DNA of 12,350 nt, from NCBI GenBank assembly GCA_037142515.1, contig JBAXAM010000034.1, positions 1 through 12,350 of the forward strand, written 5' to 3'. Source of the stretch: JBAXAM01 sp037142515. Its GTDB lineage: Bacteria; Pseudomonadota; Gammaproteobacteria; UBA9339. The notes below the pieces were generated by a model. It did not search any database. It was not told the DNA's origin and worked only from the letters and a program-made list of their open reading frames with translations. Below, piece by piece: positions 1-6,243 of the stretch (positions are counted from its first letter, which is position 1; the number at the start of each line of letters is the position of its first letter). A program made the translations under genes and the position numbers.

Positions 1-30
1 TATCGTCCTTAATCTAAACAGTTTTTGTAA

Positions 31-360
31 TTAACTTACAAACCTGGACAGCACAATGCCAATTTTTGTATTTAATTGGTAAGTAGTTCTTTTTACAGCC
101 GTAGTGTCGTACTCAGGACCACCAATAGAAACGGGACCAAAAACACCATCATCAACTTTCAATATTGCCATGCCAAGAGCGCCGGAAATTTGAAAACCTT
201 TTAGATAAGATTGTAATTGTGATCCACTAGATGATGGTAATAAGGTTACTTCATCGCCTTTTAGAGCGCGTATTTGGTTATCATCATTAAAAGGAGCCGC
301 AATAGCATAAGAGCTAATAGAAAAGAGCAGAAGAGAATATAAAAAAAGAGAATACGACTT
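31..360 (-). pseudogene. Small secreted protein of unknown family, separated from its start codon by an IS200 insertion
   Basis: Reading the minus strand from 360 down to a TAA at 33-31 gives 109 uninterrupted codons. It begins KSYSLFLYSLLLF, a hydrophobic stretch ending SSYAIAA-PF, which looks like the core and cleavage region of a Sec signal peptide. The mature part (about 90 residues) includes NDDNQIRALKGDEVTL and ends GIVLSRFVS. It has no in-frame ATG at its 5' end because the IS200 element starts at 361. On the far side of the element, bases 940-929 read ATG ATT TTT TTT, which joins in frame to the AAG at 360 and would restore a protein of 113 residues. No family is recognised. Without the start it is probably silent unless the element excises or an element-borne start is used. 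The reconstruction is firm; the function is unknown. Confidence 0.7.
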
Positions 361-372
361 TGTGAATCACCT

Positions 373-388
373 ACCGGCTAAAGCCGGT
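373..388. repeat. Subterminal hairpin at the tnpA-distal (right) end of IS200 copy 1
   Basis: ACCGGCTAAAGCCGGT is a near-perfect palindrome with a very short loop. CC and GG just outside it extend the stem past a bulged T. It sits 12 bases from the element edge, the position of the end hairpin recognised by IS200/IS605 transposases. Confidence 0.8.
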
Positions 389-432
389 GGCTTCATGAAC
401 GCTTGCAAAGCGGATTGACGCTTGAAAGCGGT

Positions 433-867
433 TCAATGTTCTGATATCGAAAAATTATCTTGCTTGTGACTTATTTCCTGATTCTCAATATATTCTTGTA
501 TTTCCTTCTCATTCACATTTCCAACAGTCACAGCAAAATATCCCCTCGCCCATATATGTTGACCCCAATATTTCTTGCGCAAATGGTCAAATTCCATTAG
601 AACTTTTCTACTACTTTTTCCTTTTACATATTGCATCACTTTCGACAATGATATACTCGGCGGCACCGATACTAACAAGTGTATGTGATCCGGACTCATG
701 CTCCCAGATATTATATCTATATAATTCACTAAACATACTTCCCGTATCAATTCCCGTACACGGCTTGCTACTTCCCCGGTTAACACACGGTACCTATACT
801 TCGTGCACCAGATAATATGATACTTTAGATCATACGTTGTATGTGGTCCCTTTCTGTAACTCATCAT
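433..867 (-). CDS. tnpA: IS200-type TnpA transposase (Y1 HUH enzyme), copy 1
   Basis: The protein has 144 residues, the usual size for single-domain IS200/IS605 TnpA. It opens and rejoins single-stranded ends of the element. Visible hallmarks are the metal-binding His-hydrophobic-His at H61-I62-H63 in SPDHIHLLVS, the family segment MQYVKGKSS (78-86), the WGQHIWARGYF strand (101-111), and the catalytic tyrosine Y126 in a YxxxQ motif (YIENQ, 126-130). All key residues are present and the frame is intact, so the enzyme should be active. Two ATG codons lie together at 867 and 864; the preceding AGG touches the start, so translation is probably poor, as is usual for IS200. The protein is identical to the copy at 10357-10791. 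Confidence 0.95.
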   Translation of the reverse strand: MMSYRKGPHTTYDLKYHIIWCTKYRYRVLTGEVASRVRELIREVCLVNYIDIISGSMSPDHIHLLVSVPPSISLSKVMQYVKGKSSRKVLMEFDHLRKKYWGQHIWARGYFAVTVGNVNEKEIQEYIENQEISHKQDNFSISEH

Positions 868-885
868 CCTATAATACTAAAGTGT

Positions 886-899
886 TCGCCTAAAGGCGA
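886..899. repeat. Subterminal hairpin at the tnpA-proximal (left) end of IS200 copy 1
   Basis: TCGCCTAAAGGCGA forms a 6-bp stem around two A bases, between the tnpA start and the element edge. In IS200/IS605 elements such a hairpin marks the left end for the transposase and can also restrict tnpA translation. Confidence 0.75.
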
Positions 900-928
900 G
901 GGAGTTTTCCCATCCCACATTGAGACTT

Positions 929-940
929 AAAAAAAATCAT
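929..940 (-). other. Detached start codons of the gene at 31-360
   Basis: On the minus strand these 12 bases read ATG ATT TTT TTT (M-I-F-F). Joined to position 360 they continue in frame into KSYSLFLYSLLLF, completing a signal peptide. A GTG just upstream (943-941) sits about 9 bases after a GGA and may be the real start. Inferred from the junctions. Confidence 0.6.
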
Positions 941-1036
941 CACTGTACAAATTCCGTATACTGATGTACCTATCATCGTAATATTTCCATAAGTTTCATT
1001 TTAACACTTGACCACATAAAATGGAACCGTTGCAAT

Positions 1037-1350
1037 CTAAAGATTTAAAAATAAATCCAGCAAACTGATTGCTGTATGGTGTTTTGCCGGTTCAGTGCAA
1101 TAAGCTTTATCGGCATATATTGCTCCTTGATCAGGGCAAACATTTTCCAGCCCTTGCGCATCCGTAATGTTGCCGGGTGTTATTGCAACTTTATTTATTA
1201 GACCGCTTTGCATATCCACACCTATATGCTTCTTGTAACCATACCAATATTTATCTTTTCCTTTACAACCAATCCTAGCTTCTTTGTCGAAAGCCACTTT
1301 GGGTAAAGTTGCATTATTCTGTTCTACAAATCTTCTTTTTGATTCCGTCT
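1037..1350 (-). pseudogene. Remnant of an IS5-type DDE transposase, truncated at both ends
   Basis: The minus-strand frame reads SKRRFVEQNNATLP (about 1345-1304), then KVAFDKEARIGCKGK, YWYGYKKHIGVDMQSGL, ITPGNITDAQ and YADKAYCTEPAK. This is the central part of an IS5-group transposase: the strand carrying an Asp in HIGVD, then the conserved YADKAYC segment with the second catalytic Asp. The N-terminal third and the C-terminal Glu region are missing. After CTEPAK the frame runs into unrelated residues and stops at 1037. An in-frame TAG lies just upstream of the recognisable part. The fragment cannot be active. Its right edge overlaps the 3' end of the ankyrin pseudogene, so its arrival probably truncated that gene. 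No terminal inverted repeat was found. Confidence 0.8.
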
Positions 1351-1732
1351 ATTTTTATTTTGATATTTTTCTAAAATTGCTACGCATTCCTTTTGCTCAT
1401 AGAGTTTAGCGATATCAATAGCATTTTTTTTATGGTGTTTTTTTTATTTTGATCAGCACCATAATCAAGTAACATTTTCAATGTTGCACTATGACCATTT
1501 TTAACCGCATACATAATCGCAGTCCAGCCATATTGGTTCTCCTTATTTCTTTCTTGCAGCAATCTTTTTACAACACCAATATGTTCTTTTGCTGTAGCGG
1601 CCATGAGATATGTGAATACAAAACATCATCGTTTTTAAATTCGCTACTGGCATAACAAGCTTGCGCAAAAGCTAAGATCAGTATCCAAAATGCTGCAATT
1701 ATAGGCAACTGTTGTTTTTTGATGCTTATCAC
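1324..1732 (-). pseudogene. Secreted ankyrin-repeat protein broken by two frameshifts
   Basis: A GTG at 1732, with AAGGA nine bases upstream, opens a frame starting MISIKKQQLPIIAAFW and continuing to AQACYA-SSEF, a clear signal peptide. It runs through KNDDVLYSHIS, then loses frame near 1605. The next frame gives ankyrin repeats: AATAKEHIGVVKRLLQ, YGWTAIMYAVKNGHSATLKM and LLDYGADQN. A second break lies in one of two A8 tracts (plus-strand T8 at 1438-1445 and 1424-1431). One extra A in either would continue into NAIDIAKLYEQKECVAIL and a stop at 1326-1324. The restored protein would have about 135 residues with three repeats. Its last codons overlap the IS5 remnant, so the original end is lost. 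The longest intact piece is 1604-1380. It lies 18 bases after the DUF1653 gene and probably shared its transcript. Confidence 0.78.
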
Positions 1733-1750
1733 TTGACGTATTCCTTTTCT

Positions 1751-1987
1751 TTATTTAAATCTCAGAATCTTTTGGCCATTATAAAAAACAGTACCAAAAA
1801 ACATCTCTTTTGGCCGAACCCACATTTGATTATCACCATATAAAGCTTTATATACCACCACCTCTTCATTGGTTTCAGTATGATGAGCAAAACCAACTAT
1901 TTCATAAAATTGTTTGGTTTTATAATGCTGATATTTTTTATGTGGAACATAATTATTTTGTTTTTGCATTTTGTCTATATCTTTCAT
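1751..1987 (-). CDS. DUF1653 family protein
   Basis: The protein has 78 residues. The DUF1653 pattern is visible in order: YQHYKTKQFYEIVGFAHH, TETNEEVVVYKALYGD, then MWVRPKEMFF and a final NGQKILRF. This is the full length of the domain, and members are usually small stand-alone proteins of unknown biochemical role. The start at 1987 (MKDIDKMQKQ) follows GGTGAG by about 11 bases; the internal ATG at residue 7 is an alternative. It is the first gene of a minus-strand pair with the ankyrin pseudogene. No membrane segment or signal peptide is visible, so it should be cytoplasmic. Confidence 0.88.
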   Translation of the reverse strand: MKDIDKMQKQNNYVPHKKYQHYKTKQFYEIVGFAHHTETNEEVVVYKALYGDNQMWVRPKEMFFGTVFYNGQKILRFK

Positions 1988-2167
1988 TTAATTGATACTC
2001 ACCCACGAATCTATTTGGGATTGCGCAGCTTCTGAATTCCCCTGAAATTTAAGACTATTTCAACACAGGTAACCGAAATATTCAATTATGGAATTGTGGG
2101 TATCCATCGGGACCGATTCCGTTAACTTTGGTATTGCGTGGATGAAGATGGTGATATATGATTGGTT
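1988..2167. other. Intergenic region between divergent genes
   Basis: This 180-base stretch separates the minus-strand DUF1653 gene from the plus-strand secreted protein at 2168. It must hold the promoters of both, but I see no convincing -35/-10 pair. A 37-codon plus-strand frame from the ATG at about 2088 resembles nothing known. Confidence 0.4.
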
Positions 2168-2521
2168 ATGCGGAAATATTACTTGTCTGTCGTTGGTTTA
2201 ATTGTTATCCCTTTTTTCACCGTTTGCTCTTTAGCGCAACAAGCATCGATTGCGCACTTTATTAGTGATGACGGTAAACAGTTGTTTGAATATGAGCCAA
2301 TATGGAACAAGCTTCAGGCATTTTACGGTCACGCGATGCCGCCGCGAGTTACGATTAAGTTCACCAACGCTGGTGTTTCTAGGTTTAACCCCAAGCGCAA
2401 CCAGATTTTGATCGACCGGCAGTGGTACCGAGAACGTGGTGAAAAACTCATTAATATAGTCTTCAGCTTGGGCGTAGTGGACAGCCGTTGCAAAGCCAGG
2501 TGGGAATACCTCTGCCTGTAA
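2168..2521 (+). CDS. Short secreted protein, possibly a truncated zinc-peptidase-like protein
   Basis: I start at ATG 2168 rather than the TTG at 2162, which gives 117 residues. MRKYYLSVVGLIVIPFFTVC then SLAQQA is a signal peptide with probable cleavage near SLA-QQ. The mature part contains MPPRVTIKFTN, NPKRNQILIDRQWY and GEKLINIV. That arrangement resembles the segment before the HExxH helix in some secreted zincin-like proteins, but no HE follows. The last 20 residues (FSLGVVDSRCKARW...) look unlike the rest, and the DNA there is more GC-rich. The C-terminus may therefore be a frameshift or a join to foreign DNA. A hairpin terminator follows directly after the stop. The peptidase link is a weak inference; secretion is likely. 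Confidence 0.6.
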   Translation: MRKYYLSVVGLIVIPFFTVCSLAQQASIAHFISDDGKQLFEYEPIWNKLQAFYGHAMPPRVTIKFTNAGVSRFNPKRNQILIDRQWYRERGEKLINIVFSLGVVDSRCKARWEYLCL

Positions 2522-2560
2522 CTACCTGGAAATTTATGACCAGGTAGAAGTTTTATTAAT
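2522..2560 (+). terminator. Hairpin terminator after the secreted protein gene
   Basis: CTACCTGG (2522-2529) pairs perfectly with CCAGGTAG (2540-2547) across a 10-base loop, followed by AAGTTTTATTAATTT. The stem begins one base after the stop codon. The T tract is short and offset by three bases, so efficiency is uncertain. Confidence 0.55.
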
Positions 2561-2574
2561 TTAAGAGCTATGCG

Positions 2575-2751
2575 ATGTCGATAGTTAAGACTGACAAGAA
2601 TATCTTCGAGTTTAGGCCAGAGAGCCCAGATAAGAAAAAGCTATATCAATTCAAATCGAACTTATCTGCAGAAGATAAAATTAAAATCAAAAAATTTTTT
2701 GATCCCGTTAACAGTAAAATTATAGGAGGATTTTATGACTCATCAAAATAA
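2575..2751 (+). CDS. Possible small ORF of 58 residues overlapping the lyase start
   Basis: An ATG at 2575, eight bases after AAGAG, opens a frame (MSIVKTDKNIFEFRPESPDK...) to a TAA at 2749-2751. It is rich in Lys and acidic residues, has no signal peptide, and contains NLSAEDKIKIKKFFDPVNS. It overlaps the first 17 bases of the lyase gene in another frame, and its IIGG residues are simply the lyase ribosome site read as codons. The overlap would suit translational coupling. No family is recognised. It could equally be a chance frame in a leader, since no terminator separates it from the lyase. Confidence 0.35.
   Translation: MSIVKTDKNIFEFRPESPDKKKLYQFKSNLSAEDKIKIKKFFDPVNSKIIGGFYDSSK
2724..2730 (+). 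promoter_or_regulatory. Strong ribosome binding site of the lyase gene
   Basis: AGGAGGA, a near-complete Shine-Dalgarno match, ends four bases before ATG 2735. It fixes that start and predicts high expression. Confidence 0.85.
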
Positions 2752-3940
2752 AACAACTAAACTTGAAGACTATTCTGTTCTAGATGCTTACAAAGGTATT
2801 AATCCGGCCATTTCTGATACTGCAACATATTTTTTTCCTACGGCAGAGAAAATGGCGGCTACGTTTGCTGGTGAAAATGACGATGACTGCTTTTTATATT
2901 CACGCCACTTAAGTCCTTCAACTAATTATTTGGCACAAGCTTTAGCTACCATGGAAGGAGCAGAAGATGCGCAAGTTACAGCATCTGGAATGAGCGCAAT
3001 TAGCTGCGCTATTATGCAAATATGTAATTTCGGAGATGAAATAATCTCTGCGCGTACGATTTATGGAGGTACACATGCTTTAATGAAGAATTTTCTTCCG
3101 CGGTTCGGAATCAAAACTAATTTTGTTGATATAACTGATTTAAAATCCATTAAAAGCAAAATTACTTCCAATACCAAACTTATATATTGCGAAACTGTTA
3201 GTAACCCGTTATTAGAAGTATGTGATCTAGTTGCATTGTCTAAAATTTGCAAAGAGGCTGGTTTATTGCTTGTAGTCGATAATACTTTTACACCATTAAT
3301 TATACATCCTATAAAGTATGGCGCTGATATTGTTATTTACAGTTTGACAAAATATATTAATGGAGCTAGCGATTGTGTTGGCGGCGCAATTTGTAGTAAT
3401 AAGAAATTTATTAATAGCCTTAAAGATGTACACAACGGTGCCGGAATGCTTTTAGGACCAGTCATGGACAGCTTTCGTGCAGCAAGTATTTTAAAAAACC
3501 TAAGAACTCTATCCATAAGAATGCAAAAACATAGCCAAAATGCTCGGTATCTTGCAGAAAATATTGAAAAATTGGGCATAAAGGTTTTTTACCCTGGGTT
3601 GCTCTCACATCCTCAACATAGGCTTTTCGAGAGTATGGCTGACTTAGGTTATGGTCATAGTGGGATAATAACTTTCGATGCTAAAGATCAAAAAATAGCC
3701 GAGAAGTTATTAGTAGAGATGCAGAATGAGTTGGTTGGTTATCTTGCTGTTAGTTTAGGATCTTATAAAACTTTATTTAGCCTTCCTTCATCTAGTACTT
3801 CTTCTGAGATTCCAACAGAAGATCAAGAAAGCACAGGTATTACTAATGGTTTAGTACGAATGTCTGTCGGACTTGATCATGATATTAAAAATACATTTGA
3901 AAGAATTAAAAAATGTTTAAAGCACGTGAAGTTGATTTAG
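2735..3940 (+). CDS. Cys/Met-metabolism PLP enzyme, methionine gamma-lyase-like
   Basis: The protein has 401 residues, full length for the family. Members cleave or exchange sulfur-linked side chains of amino acids, such as methionine to methanethiol, ammonia and 2-oxobutyrate. Visible PLP-site residues are YSR (55-57, phosphate contact from the neighbouring subunit), ASGMSA (83-88), Y110 stacking on the cofactor, D182 in VDNTF pairing the pyridine nitrogen, and the Schiff-base lysine K206 in SLTKYINGASD. R375 in RMSVG should bind the substrate carboxylate. The loop after Y110 reads YGGTHALM, with Gly where classical methionine gamma-lyases have an important Cys, so cystathionine gamma-lyase or another specificity is possible. 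It is followed 23 bases later by the VUT transporter. The family is certain; the substrate is not. Confidence 0.9.
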   Translation: MTHQNKTTKLEDYSVLDAYKGINPAISDTATYFFPTAEKMAATFAGENDDDCFLYSRHLSPSTNYLAQALATMEGAEDAQVTASGMSAISCAIMQICNFGDEIISARTIYGGTHALMKNFLPRFGIKTNFVDITDLKSIKSKITSNTKLIYCETVSNPLLEVCDLVALSKICKEAGLLLVVDNTFTPLIIHPIKYGADIVIYSLTKYINGASDCVGGAICSNKKFINSLKDVHNGAGMLLGPVMDSFRAASILKNLRTLSIRMQKHSQNARYLAENIEKLGIKVFYPGLLSHPQHRLFESMADLGYGHSGIITFDAKDQKIAEKLLVEMQNELVGYLAVSLGSYKTLFSLPSSSTSSEIPTEDQESTGITNGLVRMSVGLDHDIKNTFERIKKCLKHVKLI

Positions 3941-3963
3941 TAACAAATAATTTTTGAGTACAA

Positions 3964-4710
3964 ATGTTCGAAAGTAAAGCATACACATCTACTGATGGCT
4001 TAATCGTACAAACCAGATATCTGTGGTTTATAATGTTATCGTATACTATGGTGATAGTTTTAGCTAACTGGTTTGATTCTAGGTTAGTGCATGTGTTTTG
4101 TTCGGATACAGATGCTGGAACACTGATTTTTCCTTTAACTTTTTTGTTATCAGACTTAATTACCGAAGTTTATGGCTATAAGCATGCTCGCCAAGCAATA
4201 TGGTGTGGTTTTTTGTTTAACTTTGTTTTTATTGCTTACGGACAATTAGTTATTCATTTACCAAGTCCTAGTTACCATACTAACAATGCGTCATTTGATG
4301 CTTTATTAGCGACTAATATGCGTATTATTGTAGCATCTGCGATTAGTTATTTGTGTTCTGAACCGCTAAACTCTCTTATAATGGCGAAGCTAAAGATTAA
4401 GACGAAAGGACGTTACATGGGAGTTAGATTTGTCCTATCGACTATAATAGCATCTGCTGTAGACAGTGTAATTTTTGGTACTTTGGCTTTTTATAACGTT
4501 ATGAGTAACATTAACTTATTTAATCTCATTGTTACAATGTGGTTAGTAAAATCGTTTGTAGAAATTATTTGCCTGCCTCTTTCCATTAATTTAACGAAGC
4601 GATTAAAAAAGAGCGAACAGCTTGATATTTATGATAAGAATACTGTATTTAATGTTTTTAGTTTGAATACAAACTATACGGATATAGATAATGAATTTGG
4701 AAAAATTTAG
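3964..4710 (+). CDS. VUT family (YhhQ/COG1738-like) membrane transporter
   Basis: The protein has 248 residues and about six hydrophobic segments (near 22-37, 52-65, 80-98, 118-136, 154-176 and 185-205). The family signature is present: ANWFDSRLV, then GTLIFPLTFLLSDLITEVYG and the basic YKHARQAIWCG loop, plus SAVDSVIFGTLAF later. VUT_1 proteins take up small molecules; E. coli YhhQ imports queuosine precursors. About 40 hydrophilic residues follow the last segment (DIYDKNTVFNVF...), longer than in YhhQ. The ribosome site is weak (GAG eight bases upstream), and the 23-base gap suggests co-transcription with the lyase. Queuosine-precursor uptake is the default guess. The neighbours leave open that it moves a sulfur compound or a product of this cluster. 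Confidence 0.85.
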   Translation: MFESKAYTSTDGLIVQTRYLWFIMLSYTMVIVLANWFDSRLVHVFCSDTDAGTLIFPLTFLLSDLITEVYGYKHARQAIWCGFLFNFVFIAYGQLVIHLPSPSYHTNNASFDALLATNMRIIVASAISYLCSEPLNSLIMAKLKIKTKGRYMGVRFVLSTIIASAVDSVIFGTLAFYNVMSNINLFNLIVTMWLVKSFVEIICLPLSINLTKRLKKSEQLDIYDKNTVFNVFSLNTNYTDIDNEFGKI

Positions 4711-4731
4711 GTTGCAAGATCACTGTTTTTT

Positions 4732-4737
4732 GGGAGG
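4732..4737 (+). promoter_or_regulatory. Strong ribosome binding site of the double-glycine peptide gene
   Basis: GGGAGG lies five bases before ATG 4743, after a 32-base gap from the transporter. It is much stronger than the transporter's own site, suggesting that the peptide is made in excess within a shared transcript. Confidence 0.8.
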
Positions 4738-4742
4738 AAAAC

Positions 4743-5072
4743 ATGATTACAGAAATTGAGCAAGAAAAAATGGAGAGTGTTTATGGTGGGTTTAATTTGT
4801 TTGATTTAGCAAAGCACATGGCTGTTGGTAGCTACTGCCTGAATCGACATGAAGGTTTTGCAAAAAAAATGGCGTGCTGTCTTATATTAGATGGTGGTGT
4901 TTCAGTAATTCAAAGCTTTGGCGTAGAATTTTACAATCAGATGAAGCGCTCGTGCGTGTGTTTGTCGAAGCCAGGCAAGAAGAGTAGTGTAGAGTACTTT
5001 CTCGATGTCGACAGTGCCAAAAGTTGCGCAAAGATATGCGATGTTGCTGGTTATGAATACTATGATTATTAA
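4743..5072 (+). CDS. Cysteine-rich peptide with a probable double-glycine (bacteriocin-type) leader
   Basis: The protein has 109 residues. It begins MITEIEQEKMESVYGG, which fits a class II bacteriocin or microcin leader: Gly at -1 and -2 (G16, G15), Val at -4, Met at -7, Ile at -12, with charged residues between. Cleavage after G16 would release a 93-residue core starting FNLFDLAKHMAVGSYC. The core has seven cysteines (32, 45, 46, 71, 73, 95, 99), a hydrophobic middle (CCLILDGGVSVI), and a Tyr/Asp-rich tail ending YEYYDY. Such leaders direct export and trimming by C39-peptidase ABC transporters; none is in this window. It is last in the plus-strand run after the lyase and transporter. The core matches no bacteriocin I know. 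The leader could be coincidental in one protein, but all anchor positions fit. Confidence 0.7.
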   Translation: MITEIEQEKMESVYGGFNLFDLAKHMAVGSYCLNRHEGFAKKMACCLILDGGVSVIQSFGVEFYNQMKRSCVCLSKPGKKSSVEYFLDVDSAKSCAKICDVAGYEYYDY

Positions 5073-5093
5073 AACCGCGTAAAAAATTATGGT

Positions 5094-5552
5094 TTATTGC
5101 TTATTTTGCCATCCGTACTCACTATAAAAAACTTTATTTTTTACGTTATCAATTGCATGGTCAATATATGGAATAATGTTTTTTGGTAGATTTTCTAGGG
5201 CAAACCAAGATAAATCATCACACTGATGCGGTTCTTTGTTTACTATATTTCCGTCCCATTTTTTGGCGGTGAAGAAAACATCGATTCTTTCATTGTCAGA
5301 AGCAGTATGAGATTTTCTATGCATTACATGAACAACATTTAAATCTTCTGACCTAAGTTCTATACCGCCTTCTTCTTTTGCTTCTCTAATTATGCACCCA
5401 ACAAAAGTTTCGCCATATTCAACGTGTCCAGCTATGAGAGAATAGTTGCTATCTTCGTAGCCGGTATTAAACCGTCTTAGAAGTAAAATTTTATCGTTTT
5501 TCATCAAAACTAAATATGAAGATGGAATAACGCTGTGTCTTTTGGCTGTCAT
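5094..5552 (-). CDS. Nudix hydrolase
   Basis: The protein has 152 residues. The complete Nudix box Gx5Ex7REUxEExGU spans residues 42-64 (GHVEYGETF...REAKEEGGI), with every catalytic Arg and Glu present. The enzyme should therefore hydrolyse a nucleoside diphosphate linked to another moiety, using Mg2+. An early strand reads SSYLVLMKNDKILLLRR, as in MutT-like members, and DDLSWFALENLP is the usual later strand-helix. The substrate cannot be told from sequence. It lies 21 bases after the response regulator and is the last gene of the glpK operon, with a poor ribosome site. It converges with the plus-strand peptide gene, whose stop is 21 bases away. Confidence 0.9.
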   Translation of the reverse strand: MTAKRHSVIPSSYLVLMKNDKILLLRRFNTGYEDSNYSLIAGHVEYGETFVGCIIREAKEEGGIELRSEDLNVVHVMHRKSHTASDNERIDVFFTAKKWDGNIVNKEPHQCDDLSWFALENLPKNIIPYIDHAIDNVKNKVFYSEYGWQNKQ

Positions 5553-5573
5553 AAGTGTTGGCCATGTTAGAAT

Positions 5574-6230
5574 TTAAGAACGATGTAGTTTATATCCAAC
5601 CCCATGAACGGTTGTGATACTAACATTACACTTTTTACGTATATTATGAATATGCACTTCAACAGCGTTACTATTAATATTGTTTCTCCAGCTGTATAAG
5701 TTTCGCATTATTTGTTTTCGCGGAAGCACATGTTCTACGTTTTCCATCAGCAGTTGTAACAACATGAATTCGTGGCGTGCTAATTTTATCTTGTGTTTAG
5801 ATTTAAGGACTAGTCTTGTTTCTGGATTCAAAGTGAGGTTACCAACTACAATATTTGGTTTGATACGAGACTTGGTGCGCCTTTGTATTGAACGGATACG
5901 AGCATGTAATTCTCCTATATTAAAAGGCTTGACGATATAGTCGTCTGCACCATAGTCTAATCCTCTAATACGATCAGTGGTACAGCTTTTGCCGGTTAAA
6001 ATTATAACAGGGGTCTCAATACTTTTTAGGCGCATACTTTTCAGAACTTCTTCACCTGATAGTTTTGGCAACTCAAGATCCAAAAGTACCATATCAAAAT
6101 GCTCCGACTGTAAAGAGGCCCATGCTGATAAGCCGTCTTTTATCCAACTAACGCTATATTGGCACTGATTTAAATAAGAAGTTATGCCTGTTCCAAACGA
6201 TTCATCGTCTTCGACAAATAACATGCGCAT
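5574..6230 (-). CDS. OmpR/PhoB-family response regulator (orphan)
   Basis: The protein has 218 residues. The receiver domain (1-115) shows the acidic pair D8/D9 in FVEDDE, the phospho-acceptor D51 in VLLDLELPKLSG, T79 in ILTG and K101 in IVKPF. A linker is followed by a winged-helix DNA-binding domain (about 125-218) ending VEVHIHNIRKKC and ITTVHGVGYKL, typical of the QseB/PmrA-like subgroup. The start is preceded by AAGGGGAC, a good ribosome site lying in the 13-base gap after glpK. No histidine kinase is nearby, so its partner must be elsewhere. Co-transcription with glpK suggests a link to carbon or envelope state; that is inference. Confidence 0.93.
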   Translation of the reverse strand: MRMLFVEDDESFGTGITSYLNQCQYSVSWIKDGLSAWASLQSEHFDMVLLDLELPKLSGEEVLKSMRLKSIETPVIILTGKSCTTDRIRGLDYGADDYIVKPFNIGELHARIRSIQRRTKSRIKPNIVVGNLTLNPETRLVLKSKHKIKLARHEFMLLQLLMENVEHVLPRKQIMRNLYSWRNNINSNAVEVHIHNIRKKCNVSITTVHGVGYKLHRS

Positions 6231-6243
6231 TTTGTCCCCTTTA

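Larger units (their letters stand above)
361..928 (-). mobile_element. IS200/IS605-family insertion sequence, copy 1 (tnpA only)
   Basis: This 568-base unit is repeated at 10285-10852 with no difference I can find by eye. Identity extends four further A bases (929-932) that are best read as flank, so the right end is uncertain by up to four bases. It carries one tnpA gene on the minus strand and no tnpB. Imperfect palindromes lie near both ends (373-388 and 886-899), as expected for single-strand 'peel-and-paste' transposition by a Y1 HUH enzyme. There are no terminal inverted repeats and no target duplication. Read in the transposase direction, both copies are preceded by TTTT. The insertion lies four codons into a signal-peptide gene. 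Confidence 0.92.

Noticed and set aside
1810..1995. Plus-strand ORF of 61 codons
   Set aside because: It lies antisense to the recognisable DUF1653 gene and has no family resemblance.
2724..2751. IIGG near the end of the 58-residue ORF as a second double-glycine leader
   Set aside because: The Gly codons are the lyase Shine-Dalgarno sequence, position -7 is Asn, and only six residues would follow.
5070..5095. Bidirectional terminator between the peptide and Nudix genes
   Set aside because: AAACC and GGTTT can pair, but the 5-bp stem with a long A-rich loop is too weak to call.
5680..6168. Two plus-strand ORFs opposite the response regulator
   Set aside because: They are shadows of a gene with clear receiver and winged-helix motifs.
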